Shown: piece by piece, positions 1 to 11,323 of the stretch
How positions within the stretch are numbered: position 1 is the stretch's first letter
How the letters are laid out: every line of letters starts with the position of its first letter
Assembly: GCA_009176605.1 (NCBI GenBank)
Contig: SEYY01001231.1
Location: forward strand, 1-64,000
Source: Armadillidium nasatum
Lineage: Eukaryota > Arthropoda > Malacostraca > Isopoda > Armadillidiidae
Length of the DNA: 64,000 nucleotides
Direction: 5' to 3'
Translations under genes and position numbers: made by a program
The notes under the pieces: model-generated
Database searches by the model: none
What the model was told of the DNA's origin: nothing
Seen by the model: the letters and a program-made list of their open reading frames with translations, nothing else

Positions 1-238
1 ATGCGAATGTTGAATTTCGAAAGTGCGAATTCGGATGCGGGTGTCGAATTTTCGATAGTGCGGATGCGGATGTTGAATATTTGAAAATGCGGATGCGGAT
101 GTTGAATTTTAGAGCAGTGCGGATGCGGACGTTGAATTTTTGAAAAGTGCAGATGCGGAAATTGAATTTTTGAAAAGTGCGGATGCGGATGCGGATGCAA
201 ATGTTAATTTTGAGATGATGCGAATGCGTATGCCATCA

Positions 239-241
<3 letters not shown>
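1..241 (+). repeat. GGATGC hexamer-repeat cassette, left end outside window
   Basis: Degenerate tandem GGATGC hexamers are broken by a recurrent GTTGAATTTT(C/T)GAAA spacer, giving an approximately 40-45 bp higher-order unit. The right end reads CCATCACTA and runs straight into a TA array. The same right end closes the cassette at 25869-26046, so this is a dispersed element with defined ends and not a simple microsatellite. No protein is expected. The hexamer-rich body with short TAGTG-type ends resembles non-autonomous hAT elements, which is an inference. Confidence 0.75.
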
Positions 242-307
<66 letters not shown>

Positions 308-330
308 ATATATATATATATATATATATA
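242..330. repeat. (TA)n array
   Basis: About 45 TA units with one small interruption. The hexamer cassette ends on its left, and the 3' end of a minus-strand LINE-A copy begins on its right. Confidence 0.98.
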
Positions 331-2330
331 ACGCCACCACTTAACGGGCAGAGCCCTTTTCAAGTAGGGAACTCAAACAGAGGAAGAAAACTAACTCAAA
401 CACACGCCTAACACACATCCCTCAGCTGGGCACAGACGGAAGCCTTGAAGAGTGGAAGATTAAATACAGGAGGAAAAATAGATGATGGTAAAGAGTTCCA
501 TAGAACAGAGGTGGCTGGAAAGGAGGAGGCACCACAACGAGCTAGCCTGGGGTTTCCCACATCCACACAAAATTGGTGCGAAAGCAGGGCACCCCTTCTG
601 CAGCGAGGACAACGCAACGGTAGAGGAATGCGAGAGATCAGTTCCCTCGAGCACCTATCATTGTAGTACCTATAGAAAAGAGATAGTGCGCCAACGTCAC
701 GTCGCAGAGAAAGGAGGTCAAGAGAGTTTGAAAGTAGGGGACAGTTTATTAATCTTTTAGCTTTAGACTCAACCCTATCCAGAAGAGAGGAGGAGCCAGA
801 GCCCCCCAGATATGAGAACAGTACTCCATACAACGGCGGATAAGACCCATATATATTTGGAGTAACTGCTTAGAAGAAAAAAATTCTCGCAACCTGAACA
901 GAATTCCCGGCTTCTTAGAGTCCGCTTTAGCAATCATTGTGATATAAGGTTTCCAAGACAGTTCATTGTGTATGTTTAGACCAAGAATGTTAATGTTATT
1001 TTCAGGTGAGACGGGAGAGCCGTCTAAAAGGATAGAAAAGTTGGGAGGTGTTTTTGAGAGAGAGATGTGAAGAAGTTGAGTTTTTAAAGTTAAATTTCAC
1101 AAGGTTATTATGACCCCACCTGGAAATATCCATCCAGATCGGAAAGAATAGAATCAGAAAGTTGAATACGAGAAAAAAATTCTAGAAGCAAAAGAGGGTG
1201 CAGATTTGAAATGAGTAGAAGAAGGTAGAGTTGAGTCATCAGCATAAGAGTGAACAGAGTTAGAAGTGCAGTTGAGAAAATCGTTAATGAAAAGTAAGAA
1301 TAAAGTTGGAGATAGAACCGAACCCTGGGGAACACCACAGTTAACAGGAAAAGATGAAGAGGTCGCTCCATCTACAAGTGCCGAAATGGAACAATCTGAG
1401 AGAAAACTAGACAAGAGTAAGCAAAGGGAAGGATTAAACCCAATGGAAGGGAGCTTGAAGAGCACCGACGCATGTCATACACGTTCAAAAGCCTTGAATG
1501 TGTCAAGCGCCACCACACAAGACTCTCCGAAATACCTAAGGGCATCAGTAAGATGGGAGAGTATTTCACCAGTTGACCTCGAGCGTCGGAAGCCATACTG
1601 GTGATCTAAGAGAAGAGAATGAGACTCCAATGATCCAAGAAATGAGAGTTGAGGAGAGTTTCAAAATTTTTAGACAGAACACAAGTCAGAATTATAGGTC
1701 GATAGTTGGAAGGGTCAGAGCGGCTACCTTTTTTCGGGATCAGCTGAACAAAAGCACGCTTCCAGCACTGAGGAAAAGTATTAGTATTAAGGCATAGAGA
1801 GTAGAGCTGAACGAGGACAGGCGCTAACTCGGAAGTACACTAACTCAGAACACGAGGGGAAATGCCATCAGGTCACTGGCCTTCCTGACGTTAATAGATT
1901 TCAGGATCTCATGCACCCGATCATGAATAATTACAGTTAGAGACATGGGATACCTGAGAGGAGAAGGAGTAGGAGGAGGAATGCCAGAATCGAGCAGGGT
2001 GGAATTAGATGAGAAAAGGAGGCCGAAGAGATTAGCCTCTTCAGAAGGAGTATTAGCTACAGAATCATCAAAGCGAATAAGAGGAGGAAAGGCAGATTTA
2101 CAAAAGTTATTAGAGATATTTTTGAAAAGACGCCAGAAATTTTTATCGGTAGGAGAGCTAAGGAGTGAGCGCACTTCCTTTTTGTGAAAGTACGCTTAGT
2201 CTGTCGAAGAACATCTCTGCAACAATTCCGAGCTGAATCAAAATTGGCGAGAGTGGTAGGAGAAGGAGAGTTTTTCCATTCACGATAAGCATTATCTCTC
2301 AAACGAAGGGCAAGAGAACTGTTGCCATCG
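331..2330 (-). mobile_element. LINE-A copy 1, non-LTR retrotransposon (Jockey/CR1-like), 5'-truncated
   Basis: Reverse-strand copy of the same family as 49419-52782. The 3' UTR (around 331-420) abuts the TA array. Moving upstream come the C-terminal domain (CMEYCSHIWG, 749-940), the reverse transcriptase palm with an intact SYADDS motif and GVPQGSVLSPTLFLLFIND (about 1154-1465), the thumb-side region, and the linker containing RDNAYREWKNSPSP (about 2280). Several frame changes break the reading frame, so it is inactive. The endonuclease half is missing, because the copy is cut off at about 2330 where LINE-C sequence begins. This copy keeps the catalytic YADD that the longer copy at 49.4 kb has lost. 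Confidence 0.92.
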
Positions 2331-3450
<1,120 letters not shown>

Positions 3451-3559
3451 AAGTTGAGATAGCTTCTTCCCTAGAGAACCTTAATCTAATTAGAAAGGTT
3501 AATACCAAGCGTTTTCACATACTCATTTAATACAATGTGAACGTTTCATACCGTATTTC

Positions 3560-5290
3560 CGCCTTCAGCTTTTATAAGATAAAAAGCCCTAGACTCCACC
3601 TTTTCGAGAAGAGCTCTATGTGTGGAATCACCACAGATGTGTGAGAGGTCTCCCTTTTTCGCCACAAGCTGAATGAGAGCACGTTTCCAGCGAGAAAGGA
3701 AGGTTGAAGAAGAAAGACAGAGACGAAATATTTTGCAAAAAAGGGGTGTAAGCTAAAAAGCACAAAATTTTTGCAAAGCTAAGGGAGAGCAGTAATGGAC
3801 TTCTTTAGAAGAAATTACAATTTTAGACATGAGTTGGGGAGGAGGAGGAGGGTTGAAAGAAGAGGTGTAGCTCCGAAATCATCAAAAGTTGAATTATTTA
3901 ATTTCAAAAGTCTGAGCAAAAAGTTCAGTTTTTGAAGAATGCAAAACGGAAATTGTACTAAAAGAAAATATAGTGGAGAGAAAGAAGAGGCAGGGTTTGT
4001 GTTGACATTTTTTTGCAAACTGACTGAAAGAGAGGAATTGGAGCCAGAAAAATTATTTCGTTATGTATTGAGAAATTAATTTTTGGTGTTACAAAGAACG
4101 AGAATAGACTTTGCACGATTTCGGGATTAAATATAAATTGCACGATTTATGAAGTTTGAAAACAACGGTAAAATTCCTCAAAGTAGCATCCTGCGGGAAA
4201 TAAGACGAGAATAAGCAGAGTTAAACTAAGGTTTAGTAGAAGGGAAAGATTATAGAATGTAGTTTCCGCGCCACAGTGATTCACCTTGGTAACGCGCTCT
4301 GCACATACATAGGGACCCCTCCCACGGAAGCAATAATCATTCCACAGGAAATCAAAGAAGTAAGACCAAAAGTCCTACCAACTTGGGAACCGAAATGTCA
4401 CAAATGTTTCCTCAAAATATGCAGAAATCTTTCTTGAGGAAGACTTGAAATGACAGAAGAGGATAGAGATAAGAAAGCGATCCGAAGAATCCAGAGAAGG
4501 ATAGAGTTTGATAGTATAAGGAGAAGGATTATCAGATTTTAAAAAAGGTCTAGAATGTTGGGTTTATCTCCAAGACGATCAAGGATACTAGTAGGGAGCT
4601 GCACCCACTATTGAAGGCCGTTTTGGAAGGAGAATTGAAAGGCACGTTCAACGGTTGTATCATAAAACTAGAAGAAAGTCACTGGTGGCGCTGAACTTTG
4701 AAATCCCCTATGATAATTTCTGAGAAAGAAGAGAGAATGTTCTCTGTTTAGGAATTTAGATAGTCAAAGAATTTAAGATAGTCAGTAAATAGAAGCCCCT
4801 TTTAAGAGAAATGTACTGCTAACAAATTATTAATATTGTATTTAGTAGTACTGGACCTAGTAGTAGTAAAATTGTAATTGTACTTTCTGATTAAAATATA
4901 GAAAATGAAAATGAAATTTGGAGATATATAAACAGAACAAATAAATTTTGACGTAGAATGGCAGGAGAGCTTGAGCCACAAGGTGGAAAATTCGGAAGAC
5001 TCTAGATTAGAGATACGAGAGTAAACAAAATTGTAGCGCACATATGCATAACCTCCTCCTTTGGCTGAAAATTGAAGATAGAGACAATAGGAATAAACAA
5101 ACTGATTTGCTATAAGAATGGTCAAACACCCGAGTTCCTGTCAAAAGTAAGAGGATAGGTCTAAAAGAAGAGACGTGGTGTTCAACAAAATGAAAATTGT
5201 ATTGAAGACTGAAAAATTAATGGAAAAAAAGACCATGCACTAGGGCAAGTCAGATGCAAAGTCTTGGTGGAACCAATCCTATATCACCTA
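3560..5290 (-). mobile_element. LINE-B copy 1, internally deleted
   Basis: Minus-strand LINE-B with the C-terminal piece (about 3565-3640, HTSVV...ELFSKRWSLGLF) fused directly to the mid-RT region (AKYFVSVFLLQPSFLAGN), so most of the reverse transcriptase is deleted. The endonuclease follows upstream, with the FSAKGGGYAYVRYN block near 5050 and the element 5' part near 5290. Reading frames are broken at many points. The 3' end does not reach the canonical LINE-B terminus. The interval 3451-3559 has no recognisable content. Confidence 0.82.
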
Positions 5291-5472
5291 TCAATAGTTT
5301 TGTTTAGCAATGTGATTACAAAATAACTAAGTTTTACAGAAAGCAGAAAACCTGAATTTTATGATCATTGAATATTTTCAATCTTGTTTCTACCTCCATG
5401 TGTTCAGTAAAAAAAACTGGTATTGGTATCGGTAAATTTAGAGGTATCAGTATCTGGTAGTTGAAAATTATT

Positions 5473-5977
<505 letters not shown>

Positions 5978-6136
5978 TTGTTGTAGCAATTTGTTCATCC
6001 CCTTCGAGAGGGTGAATGATTCCTGGCGCGGGTTCCCCAAATGACAACTTTTCAACACGATGTGAAAAATTGTAATCACGATCTTCCATGAACATGGCGA
6101 TATGAGCATGGCCATGAGGCAAAGGAATACTTTTAC
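5978..6136 (-). CDS. ERGIC2: ERGIC2 internal coding exon (lumenal domain)
   Basis: This is a 159-bp exon on the minus strand. It encodes GKSIPLPHGHAHIA, then YNFSHRVEKLSFGE, then PGIIHPLEGDEQIA, which match the lumenal core of ERGIC2 (human: GHAHLA...YNFSHRIDHLSFGE...IINPLDGTEKIA). ERGIC2 is a multipass ER-Golgi/COPII-cycling membrane protein of the Erv41 family; it pairs with ERGIC3/Erv46 as a cargo-retrieval receptor. The acceptor is TATTTTGAAG before GT-AAA-AGT, and the donor is ACAACAA followed by GTAAGA. The exon begins in phase with the first base of a Gly codon supplied by the exon at 32058-32149. The sister protein ERGIC3 lacks the GHAHIA...YNFSHR signature, so ERGIC2 is preferred. 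It looks intact. Confidence 0.92.
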
Positions 6137-6224
6137 CTTCAAAATAAAAGATACAGTACAACATAAATAAATAAAATAACCATTATAAAATATAATAATT
6201 ATTAATTATAATTAATAACATTTC

Positions 6225-6225
<1 letters not shown>

Positions 6226-6291
<66 letters not shown>

Positions 6292-6300
6292 GTAATAATA
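6226..6300. repeat. (TAA)n microsatellite
   Basis: About 25 TAA units with a few TAG variants, leading directly into the hairpin at 6300-6346. Confidence 0.95.
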
Positions 6301-6346
6301 ACAAGCACATATGCGTATCCCGTAGGGCTACGCATATGAGCTTGTT
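6300..6346. repeat. Near-perfect hairpin in intron
   Basis: AACAAGCACATATGCGTA (6300-6317) pairs with TACGCATATGAGCTTGTT (6329-6346) with one mismatch. CCC/GGG pairs continue inside, leaving a GTA loop. Outside, TAA-rich and TTATTGTTATT flanks extend the symmetry. The function is unknown; it may be a short inverted-repeat element remnant. Confidence 0.8.
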
Positions 6347-6468
6347 ATTGTTATTTATTTAAAGAAATTTAATAAAATTATTAATATTTAATAATTGTTT
6401 TAATAATAAAAAATATTATTTGGTGTAGCAACACATCTTTCGATACAATATACTTTCGGCATTTAAAT

Positions 6469-6474
<6 letters not shown>

Positions 6475-6555
<81 letters not shown>
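6475..6555. repeat. (TA)n array, left of the mariner
   Basis: About 40 TA units. The mariner inverted repeat starts at its right edge, as expected for an element that inserts at TA. Confidence 0.98.
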
Positions 6556-6560
<5 letters not shown>

Positions 6561-8221
6561 GGTGTATCATTAATATTGCGAAAAAATCCAGTATGATATT
6601 CCTTGCAGAAATATAAGATAATATGTGAAGATAAACATTTCACCGAAAACACCTCGTTTCCAAGATACAAGGTGATGGAACCTATTGAGAAATGAAGTTA
6701 CAATAAACAGGAAAGTAAATTTGCAGACGTAATTAACAATTTCATTCAATTAATTTAATATAAGAATACATACATTACTACACAGAGGAAAATATACAAC
6801 AGAAATAGGACAAAGCAATGGTGCACGAAGGTTATAACAAATGTTGAAAATGAGCACCCCCAGCGGCAATACAAGCCTCTATTCTGCGACGCATTGATTG
6901 GCGGACACGTTCAAATATACCGTGTATTTGCTGAATTGTGACACACCATTCGATTATGCGAGCCCTTAATTCTTCGGAACTTTCAAATGTTGTTCCATAA
7001 ACCAAATGTTTAAGGTGCCCCACAAGAAGAAATCCAATGCATTTAGGTCTGGAGACCGTGGAGGCCAAGGTTCTGTACCTCCCCTACCTATCCAACGGCG
7101 TGGATATACAGTGTTCAAATAGTTACGGGCAACTGAACGAAAAATGAGCCGGAGCGCCGTCGTGCATGAAATACATTTTCGATCTTAATTGCAATGGGAC
7201 GTCTTCCAGGAGTGTAGGCAGGTCATGTTCAAGAAAGTGGCGATACACATCTCCCGTAAGCCTCGCTGGTAAAAAGAATGGACTTATCAAATGGTCGCCA
7301 ACAATTCGGACCCAAACATTCAATGAAAACTGGTGTTGATGGCGGCTTTCAACTTTTGCATGTGGGTTCTCATCCGCCCATATGTGATTGTTGTGGAAGT
7401 TCGATATGGCGTCTCTGGAAAAATTTGCCTCATCTGTGAAGAATACTTCTGCTAAGTGGTGAGGGTTGTGTGCAATTTTCTGTTGCATCCATCGACACAA
7501 AGCTACTCTAGCAGGAAAATCAGTTGGTAAAAGTACCTGCACACTTTGGATGTGATAAGGGTACAGAAGTTGATTTTTCAATACCCTGAAAACTGTCGAA
7601 TGACTTGCATGCAATGTTGCAGCAATCTTTCTGGTACTTGTTGTAGGACTGTCCTCAAGGTCTTGGAGAACCTGTTCTTCGACATCTGGAGTTGATACTG
7701 TGCGAGAGCGCACGTTTCCACTGGTAAGTTATTTAAAACTTCCTGTTTCTCCAAGACATTGATGGAGACGTGCAAACATAGTATGATGCGGTATGACACG
7801 ATTAGGGTACATTTCTTCATAGAGACGCATGGCTGCTAATGAATTACCGTTTGCACGACCGTAAACAAAATGCATATCGCACATTTCAATATTTGTGTAA
7901 TTCATTTTAAAAGTATGAGAACCACTTGGTCACAGCACTTGACGCGACAAGGACTAGTTTATGTATAAATGAAGCGAGATACGCAACTAGTAAATAACAG
8001 GTAGGTTACCCTTCACACGGTATACTATTTTTGCTTATTATTGAAGGTTGTGATGTGGCACGGGACGGACAATATAATATATCGGGTATGTCCAACATAC
8101 GTTTCCTCATCTTGTATCTTGGAAACGGGACGTTTTCGGTTAAAGGTTTATTGATAAAAAGTATCTTACATTTCTGCAAGGAATATCATACTGGATTTTT
8201 TCGCAATATTAATGATACATC

Positions 8222-8224
<3 letters not shown>
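6556..8224 (-). mobile_element. Mariner-type DNA transposon (DD41D, rosa/Visitor-like) with both ends
   Basis: A 1.67-kb element whose left end (CACAGGGTGTATCATTAAT) and right end on the other strand (CAGGATGTATCATTAAT) form inverted repeats that stay similar for about 110 bp, including ATTGCGAAAAAATCCAGTAT. TA arrays lie on both sides, consistent with the TA target of this superfamily. It carries one transposase gene on the minus strand. Both ends are present and structurally good, but the transposase is frame-broken, so it is non-autonomous now. Confidence 0.93.
6832..7905 (-). pseudogene. Mariner transposase, frameshifted
   Basis: The minus-strand start is MNYTNIEMCDMHFVYG at 7905, a DUF4817-type helix-turn-helix domain. 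A second HTH (KIAATLHASHSTVFRVL) follows at about 7620. The DDE catalytic core has D1 in FTDEANFSRD, D2 in HDGAPAHF and D3 in PDLNALDFFLWG, with 41 residues between the second and third catalytic Asp, which places it among DD41D elements. The end is RRRIEACIAAGGAHFQHLL. Frame changes occur after the first HTH (near 7735) and after HDGAPAHFS (near 7140), with a smaller one at about 7070. In life it would cut and paste the element at TA sites. Confidence 0.92.

Positions 8225-8310
<86 letters not shown>
8225..8310. repeat. (TA)n array, right of the mariner
   Basis: About 41 TA units directly following the right inverted repeat. With 6475-6555 it appears to be one original array split by the mariner. 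Confidence 0.97.
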
Positions 8311-8384
8311 TTGTGAAGCAACTTAATATAGGTCCGCGCAAAATGCTTACAAATACAAAATGAACGGAATAATATTAATTATAG

Positions 8385-8385
<1 letters not shown>

Positions 8386-8415
<30 letters not shown>

Positions 8416-8424
8416 TAATAATAA
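8386..8424. repeat. (TAA)n microsatellite
   Basis: About 12 TAA units immediately upstream of the SINE copy. Confidence 0.9.
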
Positions 8425-8425
8425 C

Positions 8426-8549
8426 TGATTGACTTACGTGTTGAGGGTGCCGGTTCAATCCCACTTGCGGATTCTAAGGTATATTCTACCTAAAAAATTT
8501 CCTCTCCTCGAATAAGGCAATGGCTGTGAGACGCAAACTTTTTATTTAA

Positions 8550-8550
<1 letters not shown>
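8426..8550 (+). mobile_element. tRNA-derived SINE, copy 1
   Basis: It contains a pol III B-box, GGTTCAATCCC, at 8452-8462 preceded by TTGACTTACGTGTTGAGGGTGCC, a tRNA variable/T-arm-like stretch. The body TCCTCTCCTCGAATAAGGCAA and a TAA-rich tail follow. The sequence is shared with the copy at 29596-29731 and with 39386-40015. The A-box half is missing here. It would be mobilised by a LINE in trans; the partner is unknown. Confidence 0.82.

Positions 8551-8593
<43 letters not shown>
8551..8593. repeat. (TAA)n SINE tail/microsatellite
   Basis: About 14 TAA units following the SINE body, probably its expanded 3' tail. From here to 8740 the sequence is AT-rich with nothing recognisable. Confidence 0.9.
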
Positions 8594-8595
<2 letters not shown>

Positions 8596-8736
8596 TTACT
8601 ATTAATATCAGTTTTTAGGTGTTTATTTCTGCTATATCTTTAAATAACTTATTTTTACTTGGTATTTCAAATATATCGTCATTTCATTATATTAAGTATC
8701 ATATGTTCACTGACGATGGATTATATATAGGCTTAT

Positions 8737-9012
<276 letters not shown>

Positions 9013-9204
9013 TTAAATTAACATCAAATCTAAATAACTTTGTTCACTGAAATATGTGATATTTTTTCAAGTAACTTTATGTAATCATACAAGTCACAAA
9101 ATCATTGTTGCATCTAAGAAACAAAATTAAGTGAATGAGTATTCAAGTTTATGCAAAAAAAAAAAAAATAATAAAAAAAAAAAAAAAAAAGAGAGAGAGA
9201 GAAA

Positions 9205-9665
9205 AGCACCTCGGTTATGTGATCAGCACATCCTGAAGGACCTCTTCCGAGAAAGCAATGATCATTAAATGAGAAATAAAAGAAGTAAGATCACATGTCA
9301 GACCGACTTGCCACAAGCGTTTCCGCGCAATAAGCGGGGTCCCACCCATAGAAAACTTGTAGAGATTGAAGAGGATACAAAGATTAGATGGTGATCAGAG
9401 GAACCCAGAGGAAGATACAGTTTTACAGCAAAAAGAGAAGGATTAAAAGTTAAGAAATGGTTTAGAAAGCAATCTGCTTAAGGTCATTTGGGATAGAGAT
9501 ATGGAAAATAAGTTTATCTGCTTTATTTTGAGAACTTGGAGAAAGTATTTACTTGTGGTAAACATTGAAGTTATCTAAATTGATGATATCAGAGAAAGAA
9601 GAGAAAAAAGAAAAAGAAAGGATGGATTTTATTTTTGAAGTTAAAGATAGTCAGTAGGGTTAAGA
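9205..9665 (-). mobile_element. LINE-B fragment, endonuclease region
   Basis: It aligns by eye to the endonuclease/linker part of the copies at 16053-19155 and 33138-37031 (for example, the CTCGGTTATG..CTCAGCACA, GAAACCCAGAGGAA and ACATTGAAATCATCTAA-like blocks in the same order). It is heavily mutated, with no open frame and neither terminus. Confidence 0.75.
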
Positions 9666-9671
9666 GAAAAA

Positions 9672-9707
9672 TATACAGAACTTGGCCTGTGAGCGGTGGT
9701 AATCTGT
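9672..9707 (+). mobile_element. LINE-A 3' terminus, very short copy
   Basis: CCTGTGAGCGGTGGTAATCTGTAA followed by TA array resembles the LINE-A terminus CCCGTGAGTGGTGGCGACCTGTAA at 52760-52783. About three quarters of the bases agree. It is probably an extremely 5'-truncated insertion. Confidence 0.5.
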
Positions 9708-9720
9708 AATATATATATAA

Positions 9721-9816
<96 letters not shown>
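9708..9816. repeat. (TA)n array
   Basis: Imperfect TA array with a few TAA interruptions, after the short LINE-A terminus. 9817-10063 is AT-rich with no recognisable content. Confidence 0.97.
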
Positions 9817-9819
<3 letters not shown>

Positions 9820-10063
9820 GTACCTTATTATGCTGCATTTCTAGTACATTTAATAAACATCTAGCTGACAGAATTTGATTTAAATTAAAAGGCGAAAGGA
9901 TTGTCAAATTTCGATTTTTACTCTTTAATTTTATCTCTACCGGGCTCCTCCTTCCATTGTATATGAGTAGCTTGTTTATTGTTTTTAAATTTAATTTAAT
10001 TTTTTTATTTTGATGAATTCAAATAAAGAAATATAAAGTGAATTTATTCGATAGGTGTAATGA

Positions 10064-10690
10064 GTGAGTGTCGTATTTTGCAAGGAACGCTTTGCTGGCG
10101 ATCTTTCTCTTCTCTCTGACTCTTGGTCCTCTGCTATACGGCATTATGGTGAATCTATTGTTGTGGCTCTAAATATATCAAAAGCCTTCGATAAAGCCTG
10201 GCATAAAGCTTTGATTTCTAAACATCCCTCTTTCGTCATCTATCCATCTCTCTGAGATATCCTTTCCAGTTGTTCTACAACAGCTGATGTACTACAATGG
10301 CCACCATTGATCATTTAAATTTTTTTATTATTAATGAAGTTACTCAGGGATCTCTTCTATGCTCAACATTTTTTCTGCCTTTCATTATTGGCATTCTCAA
10401 TACTGTTTTACCACTAATCCATTCCAATGCCGATGAATTGCCAACATCTTCCGCGCCAGTAATGCCTTAAAACCTCAGAACTTCCATATTTCTGGTCGAC
10501 ATAATTTTCCAAACAACTATGACGCCTTCAAACACACACAAATCAAATCTTTATCAGTTCTTAGTATTCTTGGGGTTTCTTTTTCACGTGATCTTTCTTG
10601 GAAATATAACATTATTTCTCCTTCTAAACAAGTTTCATTGTTTGCTCATTATAGAGAAGAGAGAATTGTTCATCCGTGTATATGGAGCAT
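10064..10690 (+). mobile_element. LINE-B fragment, reverse transcriptase
   Basis: The plus strand encodes AGDLSLLSDSWSSAIRHYGE and ALNISKAFDKAWHKALISK, the RT block seen in all LINE-B copies, followed by decayed palm and C-terminal sequence up to about 10690. Both ends are missing. The hAT composite starts 26 bp downstream, so the fragment predates or borders that insertion. Confidence 0.85.
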
Positions 10691-10708
10691 GATTCAAACA
10701 AAATAACC

Positions 10709-10716
10709 CTCTAGGG
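10709..10716 (+). repeat. Target-site duplication CTCTAGGG, left copy
   Basis: An 8-bp duplication, repeated exactly at 15210-15217, flanks the hAT-type element. Eight bases is the hAT superfamily hallmark. Confidence 0.88.
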
Positions 10717-10857
10717 CAGCGGTTCCCAACCTGGGGTACGCCTGCTATCGATTGGGGGTACACAAAAAAATATATGGCTTAATTAAAAAAGAATATAAAA
10801 GGAAAAAAGTAATAGAATATAGATTATAGAATATCAAATTACGAAATTAAATTATTG

Positions 10858-11323
<466 letters not shown>

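Noticed and set aside
8452-8462. Genuine tRNA genes at the B-boxes (8452, 29698, 40267, 54820)
   Set aside because: No complete cloverleaf can be drawn. The shared bodies and tails show tRNA-derived SINEs or chance matches.
10064-10255. Single-exon host gene with LSDSWSSAIRHYGE
   Set aside because: It is the LINE-B reverse transcriptase block found in the other copies.
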